This document shows positions 1-9,052 of a stretch of DNA of 64,000 nucleotides, piece after piece. A program made the position numbers and the translations under genes. Where the stretch lies: contig DHWB01000003.1 of assembly GCA_002412965.1 (NCBI GenBank), positions 52,504 to 116,503 of the forward strand, in the 5' to 3' direction. Origin of the DNA: Desulfomicrobium sp. UBA5193. GTDB taxonomy: Bacteria; Desulfobacterota; Desulfovibrionia; Desulfovibrionales; Desulfomicrobiaceae. Numbering within the stretch: position 1 is the first letter of the stretch; every line of letters starts with the position of its first letter. The notes under the pieces are model-generated. The model was not told the origin of the DNA and did not search any database. It saw only the letters and a list, made by a program, of their open reading frames with translations.

Positions 1-1358
1 GCCCAGACCACCTCGGCCCGCAGGTAGGGCAGCTTGTAGTGCAGGGGCTGTTCAAGCGACGGGTCGCGGCGGATCATCTCGCGGATCTCCTCGATGTCGC
101 TGCCGTAGACCGACAGGTGGTCTCGCGGGTCCACGCCGCTCAGCCAGCCGTGCAGGGGCAGGTTCTCGGTCTTGCAGGAGTGGGAGGGCAGGCCCGCGAA
201 GCGGGCGGCCTGGGTCACGGCGTCTTCGCCCATCTTGCGGTAGGTGGTCCACTTGCCGCCGGCGATGGTCACCAGCCCGCTCTGGGAGATGGTCAGGTGA
301 TGGTCGCGGGACAGGGAGGAGGTCTTGCCTTCGCCCTCGGCCCGGATGAGCGGGCGGATGCCGGCGAAGACGCTCAGGATGTCGCTGCGCTTCGGGTCGC
401 GGGTCAGGTAGCGGGCGGCGTGTTCGAGCAGGAAGTTTATTTCTTCCTCCATGGGCCTCGGCTCGGGGCCTGCGGCGTCCAGGGCCACGTCCGTGGTCCC
501 GACCAGGACGCGTCCGTGCCAGGGCACGAGAAAGATGACCCGGCCGTCGTCCGTGTGCGGGACCATGATGGCCGTGTCTCCGGGGGAGAAGGACTTGTCG
601 AGGACCAGATGGATGCCCTGGGACGGGGCGATGAGCGGTGGCGCCTTGGCGTCGTCGAGGCGCAGGATGGCGTCGACGAACACGCCCGTGGCGTTGATGA
701 CGGTCTTCGCGTGCAGGTGGCGGATCTCGCCCGTCAGGCTGTCCGTGGCCTCGACTCCGCAGACCTGTCCGTCCGCGTCTTTCAAAAGCCCGCTCACGCC
801 CATGTGGTTGACGGGCAGCCCGCCCAGGTCCGCCATGGTGCGGGCCAGGGTGATGGCCAGGCGCGAGTCGTCGAACTGGCCGTCGTAGTAGATGACCCCG
901 CCGCGCAGGTCCGTGGGTTCGAGGTTGGGGATCATGTTCAGGGTCTTGGCGCGCGAGAGGATGCGCGAGCGCCCGAAGCCCAGCTTCCCGGCCAGCACGT
1001 CGTAGAGCTTGAGGCCGACGCCGTAAAACGGGCGCTCCCACCACTTGTAGTCCGGCACGACAAAAGCCTGGTTGTAGACGAGGTGGGGGGCGTTGCGGAG
1101 CAACACGCCGCGTTCGTGCAGGGCGTCCATGACCAGGGCCACGTTGCCCTGCTGCAGGTAGCGCACCCCGCCGTGGACCAGCTTGGTGGAGCGGCTGGAT
1201 GTGCCCTGGGAGAAGTCGCGCTCCTCCAGGAGCAATGTCTTGTACCCCCGGCTGGCCGCGTCCACGCCGCAGCCCAGGCCCGTGGCCCCGCCGCCGATGA
1301 TGATCATGTCCCAGATGGTCCGGGGGCCGAGTTGGTCGAGAATATCGGATCGGTGCAT
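1..1358 (-). CDS. glpD: Aerobic-type glycerol-3-phosphate dehydrogenase, 3' end outside window
   Basis: FAD-dependent oxidation of sn-glycerol 3-phosphate to dihydroxyacetone phosphate, normally at the inner membrane with electrons passed to quinone. About 452 residues are visible. The N-terminus has the dinucleotide-binding motif IIGGGATGLG, followed by the family motifs SRSTKLVHGGVRYL and VGTTD. The frame is still open at base 1, so the C-terminal helical domain lies outside the window. The ATG at 1358 is preceded by a good GGAGG ribosome binding site about 8 bases away. No glycerol kinase or facilitator gene is adjacent on the visible side; the upstream neighbour is a hairpin repeat and then metX on the opposite strand. 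Identification is by motif recognition and is secure at family level. Confidence 0.93.
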   Translation of the reverse strand, partial: MHRSDILDQLGPRTIWDMIIIGGGATGLGCGVDAASRGYKTLLLEERDFSQGTSSRSTKLVHGGVRYLQQGNVALVMDALHERGVLLRNAPHLVYNQAFVVPDYKWWERPFYGVGLKLYDVLAGKLGFGRSRILSRAKTLNMIPNLEPTDLRGGVIYYDGQFDDSRLAITLARTMADLGGLPVNHMGVSGLLKDADGQVCGVEATDSLTGEIRHLHAKTVINATGVFVDAILRLDDAKAPPLIAPSQGIHLVLDKSFSPGDTAIMVPHTDDGRVIFLVPWHGRVLVGTTDVALDAAGPEPRPMEEEINFLLEHAARYLTRDPKRSDILSVFAGIRPLIRAEGEGKTSSLSRDHHLTISQSGLVTIAGGKWTTYRKMGEDAVTQAARFAGLPSHSCKTENLPLHGWLSGVDPRDHLSVYGSDIEEIREMIRRDPSLEQPLHYKLPYLRAEVVW

Positions 1359-1424
1359 GCTTGCCTCCAGATGTGATTCGGTTCGTGCATGGGCATATAG
1401 CACGGGGGAACCGGGAGGGCTAGC

Positions 1425-1560
1425 AGGCTGTTGAAAAATGGCGATTTGCTTCGTCACTGCAGAAAGTCCAGACCCTCGCGTATATCTGAATACGCTTCAG
1501 CCCTGGATTTTCTTTGTTCCTCGCATCTCACCATTTTTGAACAGCCTGGGAATTTGTAAT
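1425..1560. repeat. Palindromic intergenic repeat, family A, copy 1
   Basis: The ends are inverted: AGGCTGTTGAAAAATGG at 1425-1441 pairs with CCATTTTTGAACAGCCT at 1531-1547 (one mismatch). A second inner inverted pair is built on AGAAAgTCCAG and CTGGATTTTCT, and the loop carries gcgtat/atacgc. A second copy with the same ends and the same trailing TTTGTAAT lies at 25151-25302. There is no coding capacity. This looks like a REP- or MITE-type element; mobility and function are not shown. It fills much of the 351-base gap between glpD and metX, where I see no other feature. Confidence 0.75.
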
Positions 1561-1709
1561 TTTCAGTCAGCTAGGTCGGGTTGGGCGGGAGCGACGCGAA
1601 ATCCTTGACCTTGGGGCCAGGGATTCATAGTCGCGGGAATGAGCAGCCTGAGATCAGCGTGATTCGGCAGGCTGGCCACATACGGGCAGAAATTTTGACG
1701 GAGAATTCG

Positions 1710-2846
1710 ATGACACACGACAGCGTCGGCACGGTCCGCACTCAATCATTCACCTTCGCCCATCCCCCGCACCCCATGATCCTGGACAGCGGCGAGGGGC
1801 TGGGGCCCGTGTCCCTGGCCTATGAAACGTACGGCGCTCTGAACGCCGAGCGCTCCAACGCCGTGCTCATCTGCCATGCCCTGACCGGGGACGCCCATGT
1901 GGCGGGCTATCATCTGGGCGAGGACAAGCCCGGCTGGTGGGAGCATTACGTGGGGCCCGGCAAGCCCATCGACACGGATCGTTATTTCGTGGTCTGCTCC
2001 AACGTCATCGGCAGCTGCATGGGCTCCTGCGGGCCGTCGTCCATCAACCCGGCCACGGGGCGCTACTGGGGCCTCGATTTTCCCATCGTGACCATCCCCG
2101 ACATGGTCCGGGCCCAGCGCGAGCTGATCCGCCACCTTGGCATCGATCATCTCCTGGCCGTGGTCGGCGGTTCCCTGGGCGGGATGCAGACCCTGCAGTG
2201 GGCCGCCAGCCACCCGGAGATGATGGACGGCGTCCTGGCCCTGGCCACGACCAGCCGCCACTCGCCCCAGGCCATCGCCTTCAACGAGGTCGCCCGGCAG
2301 TCCATCATGAGCGACCCCAACTGGCAGAACGGCGACTACTACGACGGGGTGCGCCCGGACCTGGGCCTCGCGGTCGCGCGCATGATCGGGCACATCACCT
2401 ATCTGTCCGACGAGTCCATGCACGTGAAGTTCGGCCGCGAGCTGCGCCACGGGGGCGGGTTCGCCTTCAACTTCGAGAGCGAATTCCAGGTCGAGAGCTA
2501 CCTGCATCATCAGGGCAAGAAGTTCGTGGAGCGCTTCGATGCCAACGCCTTCCTGTACGTGACCAAGGCATCGGATTACTTCGACCTGGACCTCGCGAAC
2601 CCGGACAGCCCGGCCCATCGCGCCCTGGCCGGGAGCGGGGCGCGCTTTCTGCTCGTGTCCTTCACCTCGGACTGGCTCTACCCGACCTACCAGTCGCGGC
2701 AGGTGGTCGATGTGCTCAAGAAACTGGGCCGGGACGTGAGCTTCTGCGAGATCACCGCGCCCTGGGGGCATGACGCCTTCCTGTTGCCGGACCAGCGGCT
2801 CGAGACCGTCATTCGCGGATTTCTGGGAGGGCTGCATGGCTGCTGA
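1710..2846 (+). CDS. metX: Homoserine O-acetyltransferase
   Basis: Transfers an acetyl group from acetyl-CoA to L-homoserine, the first committed step of methionine synthesis. The protein has 378 residues, typical for the family, and an alpha/beta-hydrolase fold. The nucleophile elbow GGSLGGM holds the catalytic Ser. Other family blocks are LICHALTGDAHV near the N-terminus, SSINPATGRYWG, and the C-terminal WGHDAFL that carries the catalytic His. The ATG at 1710 was chosen because the residues MTHDSVG begin the conserved part and a GACGGAGA site precedes it; an in-frame ATG at 1581 would add 43 residues unlike the family. It overlaps metW by 11 bases, the usual metX-metW arrangement of proteobacteria. 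Some members acylate with succinyl-CoA instead, and substrate choice cannot be read with certainty here. Confidence 0.95.
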   Translation: MTHDSVGTVRTQSFTFAHPPHPMILDSGEGLGPVSLAYETYGALNAERSNAVLICHALTGDAHVAGYHLGEDKPGWWEHYVGPGKPIDTDRYFVVCSNVIGSCMGSCGPSSINPATGRYWGLDFPIVTIPDMVRAQRELIRHLGIDHLLAVVGGSLGGMQTLQWAASHPEMMDGVLALATTSRHSPQAIAFNEVARQSIMSDPNWQNGDYYDGVRPDLGLAVARMIGHITYLSDESMHVKFGRELRHGGGFAFNFESEFQVESYLHHQGKKFVERFDANAFLYVTKASDYFDLDLANPDSPAHRALAGSGARFLLVSFTSDWLYPTYQSRQVVDVLKKLGRDVSFCEITAPWGHDAFLLPDQRLETVIRGFLGGLHGC

Positions 2847-3465
2847 ACAATGCCTGGATCTGCCGGAACTGCGCTTCGACCTGCGTATCGTCGCCTCCTG
2901 GATCGAGCCGGGCAGCCGGGTGCTTGACCTTGGCTGCGCCGACGGGAAGCTTTTGCGCGTGCTGCGGGACACCAAGAACGTGAGGGGCCTCGGCATCGAG
3001 CACGACGAGGACGAGGTCGTGTCCTGCGTCGCCCAGGGCCTGTCCGTCATCCACGGGGACATCAACAGGGAGTTGGCCGGTTTCGCCGACAACGCCTTCG
3101 ATTATGTCGTGGTCTCCCAGACCCTGCAGCAGGCCTATGAGCCGACGGGCCTCCTGCATGAAATGCTGCGGGTCGGCCGCCGGGGCATCGTCAGCTTCCC
3201 CAACTTCTGCTGCCTGCCGATCCGGCTGCAGATGGCGTTTTCCGGGCACGTGCCGGTCACGCCGGAGCTACCCTATCAGTGGTACAACACGCCCAACATC
3301 CGGGTGCTCAGCCTGAACGATTTTTGGGCCTATTCGCGGGCCGTGCCCTTCTCCATCACCCGCTCCCTGGCCGTGAACCCGGCAGGCGACGGCAAGGCCC
3401 GCGAGGTGCGGTTCTGGCCCAATCTATTGGCCTCGTACGGAATCTTCATGATCCGAGGCCGTTGA
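2836..3465 (+). CDS. metW: Methionine biosynthesis protein MetW
   Basis: A methyltransferase-fold protein of 209 residues. In proteobacteria MetW partners MetX and is needed for full homoserine acetylation. The SAM-type motif VLDLGCADGKLL lies near residue 30, and the MetW blocks VVSQTLQQAYEP and SFPNFCCLPIRLQ follow. The start at 2836 overlaps the metX end by 11 bases, and GGGAGG in the metX coding sequence serves as ribosome binding site, so translation is coupled. Unusually, the last three codons and the stop (Arg-Gly-Arg-stop) lie inside the left arm of a hairpin repeat that starts at 3453, so the element has supplied the natural C-terminus. Confidence 0.92.
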   Translation: MAAEQCLDLPELRFDLRIVASWIEPGSRVLDLGCADGKLLRVLRDTKNVRGLGIEHDEDEVVSCVAQGLSVIHGDINRELAGFADNAFDYVVVSQTLQQAYEPTGLLHEMLRVGRRGIVSFPNFCCLPIRLQMAFSGHVPVTPELPYQWYNTPNIRVLSLNDFWAYSRAVPFSITRSLAVNPAGDGKAREVRFWPNLLASYGIFMIRGR

Positions 3466-3580
3466 AAAATCCGTTCTGGACTGCGTTGCTCCCCGATTCT
3501 GAAGGACTCATGTAGACGGCTACACTTCGCCCTTCAGAATCGGCTCGCGCCTTGCCAGAACGGTTTTTGAACGGCCTCGG
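3453..3580. repeat. Long hairpin repeat, family B, copy 1
   Basis: A 128-base imperfect palindrome. The outer arms CCGAGGCCGTT (3453-3463) and AACGGCCTCGG (3570-3580) pair perfectly, and the pairing continues through CCGTTCTGG/CCAGAACGG. A perfect 13-base inner stem, CCGATTCTGAAGG with CCTTCAGAATCGG, leads to the small hairpin TGTAG-ACGG-CTACA. The metW stop codon lies in the left arm. A second copy follows directly, so the repeat period is about 130 bases. There is no coding capacity. As RNA it could act as a terminator or 3'-end stabiliser for metXW, though no U-run follows. Confidence 0.8.
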
Positions 3581-3591
3581 GGGAGATATAT

Positions 3592-3710
3592 TTGAAAAAT
3601 CCGTTCTGGACTGCGTTGCTCCCCGATTTTGGCGGGCTTATGTAGACGGCTACACCTCGCCCGCCAAAATCGACTCGCGCCTTGCCAGACCGGCTTATGA
3701 ACGGCCTCGG
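3592..3710. repeat. Long hairpin repeat, family B, copy 2
   Basis: Tandem copy of the preceding element, sharing the TTGAAAAATCCGTTCTGG left part, the tgtagacggctaca apex and the GAACGGCCTCGG right end. The outermost left arm is missing. The inner stem sequence differs from copy 1 (CGATTTTGGCGGGC with GCCCGCCAAAATCG) but is again perfectly self-complementary, so changes on one side are matched on the other. The two copies occupy nearly the whole 316-base gap between metW and metY; only about 70 bases with the metY ribosome binding site remain. Confidence 0.8.
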
Positions 3711-3781
3711 GGAGAAATATTTCAACATCAAAACGCCTCAAGACAGATGCGCAGTCCGGATCTGGCCGGACAGGAGGAAAC

Positions 3782-5050
3782 ATGCAACGATTTGAGACCA
3801 AGGCCCTGCACAGCGGCTATACATCCGATGCAACCGGCTCGCGCGCCGTGCCGGTGCACCGCACGTCGGCGTACCTTTTTCGGGACACGGAACACGCGGC
3901 CGACCTCTTCGCCCTGCGCCAGCTCGGGCACATCTACACCCGTCTCGGCAGCCCGACCCAGGAGGTCCTGGAAGCCCGCCTGGCCGAACTTGAAGGCGGC
4001 AAGGCCGCCCTGGCCCTGGCTTCGGGCACGGCGGCCATCCACTACACCGTCATCAACATCTGCCGCCAGGGCGACGAGCTGGTTTCTTCGTCCACCCTCT
4101 ACGGCGGCACGCACACCATGTTCGCCGCCATTCTGCCCGATGCCGGGATCACCACCCGCTTCGTGGACATCCATGATTTTGATGCCGTGCGTGCGGCCAT
4201 AAACGAGCGCACGCGGCTCATCTTCACAGAGGTCATCGGCAACCCGGCACTTGATGTGGCCAATATCGAAGCCCTGTCCGCCATCGCCCGCGAGCACAAT
4301 TTGCCGCTGGTGGTGGATGCGACCTTTGTCACGCCCTATCTTTTCCGGCCGCTGGAGTACGGGGCGGACATCGTCATCCACTCGCTCACCAAATGGATCG
4401 GCGGCCACGGCACGGCCATCGGCGGGGCGGTGATCGACGGCGGCAGCTTCGACTGGACCGACCCGAAGTTCGCCCTCTACAACGAGCCCGATCCGTCCTA
4501 CCACGGCCTGCGCTATGCCCACGACCTTGGCCCCCTGAATCCGCTGGCCTTCATCCTGCGCCTGCGCCTGGTGCCGCTCAGGAACCTGGGCGCGTGCCTC
4601 TCGCCCGACAATTGCTGGATCTTCCTGCAGGGGCTGGAGACGCTGGCCCTGCGCATGGAGCGGCACAGCGAGAACTCCTTGCAGGTGGCGGAGTTTCTGG
4701 CCGCGCACCCGAGGGTGTCGTGGGTCCGCTATCCCGGATTGCCCGGCGACCCCTCGTATCCGCTTGCAAAGACCATCTTTCCGCGCGGGTTCGGCGGCAT
4801 GGTCGTCTTCGGCGTTGCCGGCGGCCTTGATGCCGGGCGCGGCTTCATTGACCGTCTGCGGCTGGTTTCGCATCTGGCCAATGTCGGCGACGCCAAGAGC
4901 CTGGCGATCCATCCGGCCAGCACCACCCACTCCCAGCTCTCGGAAGGGGAGCAGGCGGCGGGAGGCATCACCCCGGATCTGGTACGGCTGTCCGTGGGCA
5001 TCGAACATATCGACGATATTCTGGCCGACCTGGACCAGGCGCTGGAATGA
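3782..5050 (+). CDS. metY: O-acetylhomoserine sulfhydrylase (Cys/Met metabolism PLP enzyme)
   Basis: Makes homocysteine from O-acetyl-L-homoserine and sulfide, a direct sulfhydrylation that suits a sulfide-producing cell and follows MetX. It has 422 residues. The PLP-binding lysine is in the block HSLTKWIGGHG (about Lys204). Other family blocks are LASGTAAIHY, SSSTLYGGTHTMF and the C-terminal HPASTTHSQL. A strong AGGAGGA site ends 3 bases before the ATG. It is separated from metXW by the two hairpin repeats, so it may be transcribed on its own. The PLP family also contains cystathionine gamma-synthase; the length and the HPASTTHSQL block favour the sulfhydrylase. Confidence 0.93.
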   Translation: MQRFETKALHSGYTSDATGSRAVPVHRTSAYLFRDTEHAADLFALRQLGHIYTRLGSPTQEVLEARLAELEGGKAALALASGTAAIHYTVINICRQGDELVSSSTLYGGTHTMFAAILPDAGITTRFVDIHDFDAVRAAINERTRLIFTEVIGNPALDVANIEALSAIAREHNLPLVVDATFVTPYLFRPLEYGADIVIHSLTKWIGGHGTAIGGAVIDGGSFDWTDPKFALYNEPDPSYHGLRYAHDLGPLNPLAFILRLRLVPLRNLGACLSPDNCWIFLQGLETLALRMERHSENSLQVAEFLAAHPRVSWVRYPGLPGDPSYPLAKTIFPRGFGGMVVFGVAGGLDAGRGFIDRLRLVSHLANVGDAKSLAIHPASTTHSQLSEGEQAAGGITPDLVRLSVGIEHIDDILADLDQALE

Positions 5051-5328
5051 GCGGTCTGAACCGGGCATGAAGGGCGCCGCGAAGTTCCGTGTGGTTCTTT
5101 TTGACACGGTCGAGGGCGCGGACGCTGGTCGATATGGATACAGACCGGAGCCCCATGCGCGCCCTTTCGCTCCTCATGGCGCGAGGTGCAGCCCGGACAG
5201 GCGGGCAGTGGCCCGGTTTTTCGGATCAAGCGAACTTTTGGCCGCATTCTTGTATGGCCCGGAGGGGGCTTTTTTTCAGGAAGCCATCCATCCATGCGAC
5301 ATGGACCTTTAACCCGAGAGGAAACTGT

Positions 5329-5604
5329 ATGCCGAAGTACATCATCGAACGCGAGATCCCCGGCGCGGGCAACATGTCCGCCGAAACCCTGCAGGGCATC
5401 GCCCAGCATTCCTGCGGCGTGCTGCACGCCATGGGACCTTCCATCCAGTGGGTGGAGAGCTTCGTGACCCCGGACAAGATCTACTGCGTGTACATCGCCC
5501 CAAACGAAGAGGCCGTGCGTGAGCACGCCACGAAGGGCGGCTTCCCGGCCAACAGCGTGAGCGAAGTCAAGACCATCATCGATCCGACCACGTCCGAAGC
5601 ATAA
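5329..5604 (+). CDS. DUF4242 family protein
   Basis: A 91-residue protein beginning MPKYIIEREIPGAG, with the block QWVESFVTPDKIYCVYIAP typical of DUF4242. Family members are small ferredoxin-like-fold proteins, and one Streptomyces relative has been described as a nickel-binding protein; the function here is unknown. The start at 5329 is supported by GAGAGGA 8 bases upstream. A strong rho-independent terminator follows immediately, so it is probably transcribed alone or as the end of the metY unit. The 278 bases between metY and this gene hold no frame or structure that I can support. Confidence 0.8.
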   Translation: MPKYIIEREIPGAGNMSAETLQGIAQHSCGVLHAMGPSIQWVESFVTPDKIYCVYIAPNEEAVREHATKGGFPANSVSEVKTIIDPTTSEA

Positions 5605-5614
5605 AGGAAAACGG

Positions 5615-5637
5615 GGCCGGTTCGCCGGCCTTTTTTT
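5615..5637 (+). terminator. Rho-independent terminator after the DUF4242 gene
   Basis: Perfect 6-base stem GGCCGG/CCGGCC with a TTCG tetraloop, followed by seven T residues. It starts 10 bases after the stop codon. Confidence 0.93.
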
Positions 5638-5667
5638 CGGTTTTTGATGCAGCGAGGATAATCATGA

Positions 5668-5702
5668 TTGATGATACTATCAAATGATACTATCATAAAA
5701 TC
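5668..5702 (+). promoter_or_regulatory. Promoter with two palindromic operator sites upstream of the fic gene
   Basis: The 11-base palindrome TGATACTATCA occurs twice in direct orientation, at 5672-5682 and 5685-5695 (13-base period). A sigma70-like promoter overlaps them: TTGATG at 5668-5673, a 17-base spacer, then TATCAT at 5691-5696. Transcription would start at about 5702-5704, on the ATG at 5703, and there is no Shine-Dalgarno sequence, so the mRNA is probably leaderless. A protein bound to the palindromes would cover both promoter elements. The C-terminal winged helix of the Fic protein itself is a candidate repressor (inference). Confidence 0.65.
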
Positions 5703-6668
5703 ATGAAGCCACCATACGAAATCACGTCAAAGATTCTGTCTCTGTACGGGCGTATCACCAACCGCCTCGGCCTGTGCCGGGGCTTGCGCCTGGCCCGGCC
5801 CCAAGCCCGGTTGCGTCGCGGCAATCGGATCAAGACTATCCATTCTTCTCTGGCCATCGAAGGCAATTCCCTGAGCATGGGGCAGGTCACGGCAATCCTT
5901 GACGGTCAGCGGATCGCCGCGCCCGCACGGGATATTGTCGAGGTCACCAATGCCGTTACAGCCTATGACATGTTGCGGGATGTCACCGTAAACTCCGAAC
6001 AGGATTTCCTGCGCGTCCACGGGGTGCTGATGCGCGATCTGGTGGACGTTCCCGGCCGGTATCGCAGCGGCAACGTCGGTATCGCACGCGGGGAGGAGAT
6101 CCGGCATATCGCGCCGGGGGCGAACATGGTGCCGTCCCTGATGGGTGATTTGTTCAAGTATCTTGCCGAGTGCGATGACATGCGGATCATCCGCAGCTGC
6201 GTGTTTCATTACGAGATGGAGTTCATCCATCCCTTTGACGACGGGAATGGGCGCATGGGCAGATACTGGCAGAGCCGCATCCTGATGGACGAGTCGCCGG
6301 TCTTCGAGTTCGTGCCGGTCGAGGCTGCGGTCAGACAGCATCAGGCTGCCTATTACCAGGCCCTGGCCGATTCGGATCGGAGCGGGAAGTCCACGCCGTT
6401 CATCGAATTCATGCTGGCCCGCATTCTGGAGAGCCTGGACGAGCTGCTGTCCCAGACCCGGCCCGGACAGGCGGATTACAGTCAACGTGTGGAATTTGGC
6501 CTGAACGAGCTTGAGGGCTGGTTCGACCGCAAGGCATACTTGCAGGTCTGCAAAGGAGTCTCATCGGCCACGGCCAGCCGTGATCTGAAGCAGATGGTGC
6601 AGGATGGCGTGGTGGAAAAGGCTGGGGTCGGGCGGATGACAAAGTACAGGAAGAAGGGGCAAGCCTGA
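5703..6668 (+). CDS. Fic-domain AMP-transferase with C-terminal winged helix
   Basis: A 321-residue Fic protein. Fic enzymes usually transfer AMP from ATP to target hydroxyl groups. The catalytic loop HPFDDGNGRMGR is complete, with the catalytic His at about residue 176. The inhibitory helix motif SLAIEG lies N-terminal at about residues 48-54, which marks it as a self-inhibited (class II) enzyme. The last 60 residues read as a winged helix-turn-helix (SSATASRDLKQMVQDGVVEK), so it may bind its own promoter. It has no separate toxin or antitoxin partner and is flanked by its own palindromic promoter and a 306-base intergenic region. The target is unknown. Confidence 0.9.
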   Translation: MKPPYEITSKILSLYGRITNRLGLCRGLRLARPQARLRRGNRIKTIHSSLAIEGNSLSMGQVTAILDGQRIAAPARDIVEVTNAVTAYDMLRDVTVNSEQDFLRVHGVLMRDLVDVPGRYRSGNVGIARGEEIRHIAPGANMVPSLMGDLFKYLAECDDMRIIRSCVFHYEMEFIHPFDDGNGRMGRYWQSRILMDESPVFEFVPVEAAVRQHQAAYYQALADSDRSGKSTPFIEFMLARILESLDELLSQTRPGQADYSQRVEFGLNELEGWFDRKAYLQVCKGVSSATASRDLKQMVQDGVVEKAGVGRMTKYRKKGQA

Positions 6669-6816
6669 TTTGGCCTTGCTGCTGCTTGGCTGATGTTGAC
6701 GCAAGGTTCAGGATCCGACCAAATATGGGGAAAGCCTTTTAAAGTGCTCGTTGGTATGTCGTAACGGCATGGTATTACAGCGAAATATTGGGTTCAGTCG
6801 AATTTGCTCAATGGAA

Positions 6817-6832
6817 TGAGTAAATTTACTCA
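6817..6832. promoter_or_regulatory. 16-base perfect palindrome in the pfkA upstream region
   Basis: TGAGTAAATTTACTCA is a perfect palindrome 143 bases before the pfkA start. The heptamer CTCAATG flanks it as a direct repeat (6807-6813 and 6829-6835), and further TGAG half-sites follow near 6837 and 6849. It looks like an operator for a dimeric regulator, acting on pfkA or as a 3' boundary for fic. The rest of the 306-base gap (6669-6974) contains no frame or clear terminator that I can support. Confidence 0.55.
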
Positions 6833-6974
6833 ATGAGCTGCGCAAATAATGAGTTGTATCCTCTTTCACGCTCATCATGGCCCGGTTCAAGGCTCTGGCC
6901 CTGGGGATGGACGCGCGGTGTGCCCCAATGTAGGGACAAATGTCATGTAATCATTGCATCTTCCAGGAGGAATT

Positions 6975-8078
<1,104 letters not shown>

Positions 8079-8130
8079 GAGGTCGTTTTACAACTGGAAT
8101 TTGAACGGAATCAAGGCGCCGTGGGTCCTC

Positions 8131-8790
8131 CTACTTGTCGGACCCGCGGCCTCCGCCCGAGTTGCCGCCCCCGGAGTTTTCTCCACCCGAATTTCCCCCG
8201 CCCGAATTGCCACCCCCGGAGTTTCCTCCCGAGTTGCCATTGCCGGAGCCTTTGCCGGAGGAGGATTTGCCTGAATCCTTCTCTTTTCCCACGCCGGAGT
8301 TACCGGCTCGGTTTGATTGCTGCGCGTCGGTCTTGTCCTTGTTCATGGCACGCTCAAAGGCCTGGCGTTTTTCTTCCTGGGGAAGGTTTTTCCATGTGTC
8401 CTGCAGCTGCGTTCTCTGCGCGGGAGAGAGCTTCTGGAAATGTTCCCAGGCCTGGAGCAGATTGTCGCGCTGGGCGGAAGGAAGGGCCTGGAAGCGTTCA
8501 AACCGTTCCAGGGTTGCCCGCTGCTCTTCCTTGGTCAGCGTCTGCCACCCACTGTAGCGTTCCTGGGCGAGGGCCTTCTGCTGCGGCGTCATGGAGTTCC
8601 ACATGCGGCTTCCCTGCAGCAGCCGTTCCTGCTGGGCCGTGTCGAGGCTGTCCCATTGTCCCGCGTGCTGGGCCAGGGCCTGCTTGTCCGCCGGGGCAAG
8701 GCTGTTCCATGACTTTTTGCCAGAGAACGCGGCGGGTGCAAACACCGCCAAAGTGAGAATGAGGAAGGTTGTGAGGAGCAATTTATTCAT
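8131..8790 (-). CDS. Secreted DUF3106 protein with Gly/Asn/Ser-rich tail
   Basis: A 219-residue protein with a Sec signal peptide (about residues 1-23, ending in FAPAAFSG). The central region repeats the DUF3106 pattern of helices with W and LP/LT caps (for example SWNSLAPADKQAL, MWNSMTPQQKALA, QTLTKEEQRATL). The last 45 residues are low-complexity Gly/Asn/Ser repeats. The start at 8790 overlaps the gene before it by 8 bases. It is the last gene of a four-gene sigma factor operon, so it is probably a periplasmic target or accessory of that system. The function is unknown; DUF3106 proteins are commonly found beside ECF sigma factors and DUF3619 proteins. Confidence 0.82.
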   Translation of the reverse strand: MNKLLLTTFLILTLAVFAPAAFSGKKSWNSLAPADKQALAQHAGQWDSLDTAQQERLLQGSRMWNSMTPQQKALAQERYSGWQTLTKEEQRATLERFERFQALPSAQRDNLLQAWEHFQKLSPAQRTQLQDTWKNLPQEEKRQAFERAMNKDKTDAQQSNRAGNSGVGKEKDSGKSSSGKGSGNGNSGGNSGGGNSGGGNSGGENSGGGNSGGGRGSDK

Positions 8791-9052
8791 GGGTTGTGCC
8801 TCTTGGGGTTCTTGGGCCAAGCACCTCAAGCAGTTCGGGGTCGGTAAAGCGGCCATCCCCGGAGTCGAAGGTGGCGATGAATTCCAGCAAGCCGGGTGTT
8901 GGAATTTCTTCCGGAGCCATGCTCGCGTTCGTGTTTGCCGTGGCCGTGTGATTCGGTGCGCGCTGGGTCTGACCCATGCCGAGCAGGAAGACGAGAGAGA
9001 GGAAAAGCAGGCACGCCTTGAGGGGATCATTGGTCATGTTGCGTCTGCGCAT
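8783..9052 (-). CDS. Small secreted or membrane-anchored protein of the sigma operon
   Basis: An 89-residue protein beginning MRRRNMTNDPLKACLLF, with one strongly hydrophobic stretch at about residues 11-27 (signal peptide or anchor). The remaining 60 residues are short and hydrophilic, with the acidic segment FIATFDSGDGRFTDPELLEVL, which resembles a single EF-hand-like loop. The start is unclear: ATG at 9052 gives a basic N-terminus suited to a signal peptide, and ATG at 9037 is the alternative; neither has a good ribosome binding site, so coupling to the overlapping upstream gene is likely. I do not recognise the family. The position between DUF3619 and DUF3106 genes suggests an envelope role. 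Confidence 0.65.
   Translation of the reverse strand: MRRRNMTNDPLKACLLFLSLVFLLGMGQTQRAPNHTATANTNASMAPEEIPTPGLLEFIATFDSGDGRFTDPELLEVLGPRTPRGTTHE

Noticed and set aside
1560..1709. SAM riboswitch or MetJ-type site upstream of metX
   Set aside because: I found no repeated MetJ box, no clear SAM-II core, and no terminator-antiterminator pair in the leader.
3453..3710. CRISPR array between metW and metY
   Set aside because: There are only two copies, each a large self-complementary element of about 120-130 bases, with no spacers and no cas genes.
3520..3801. A small minus-strand gene across the hairpin repeats
   Set aside because: Its translation repeats itself because of the tandem repeat, and no start signal or family resemblance supports it.
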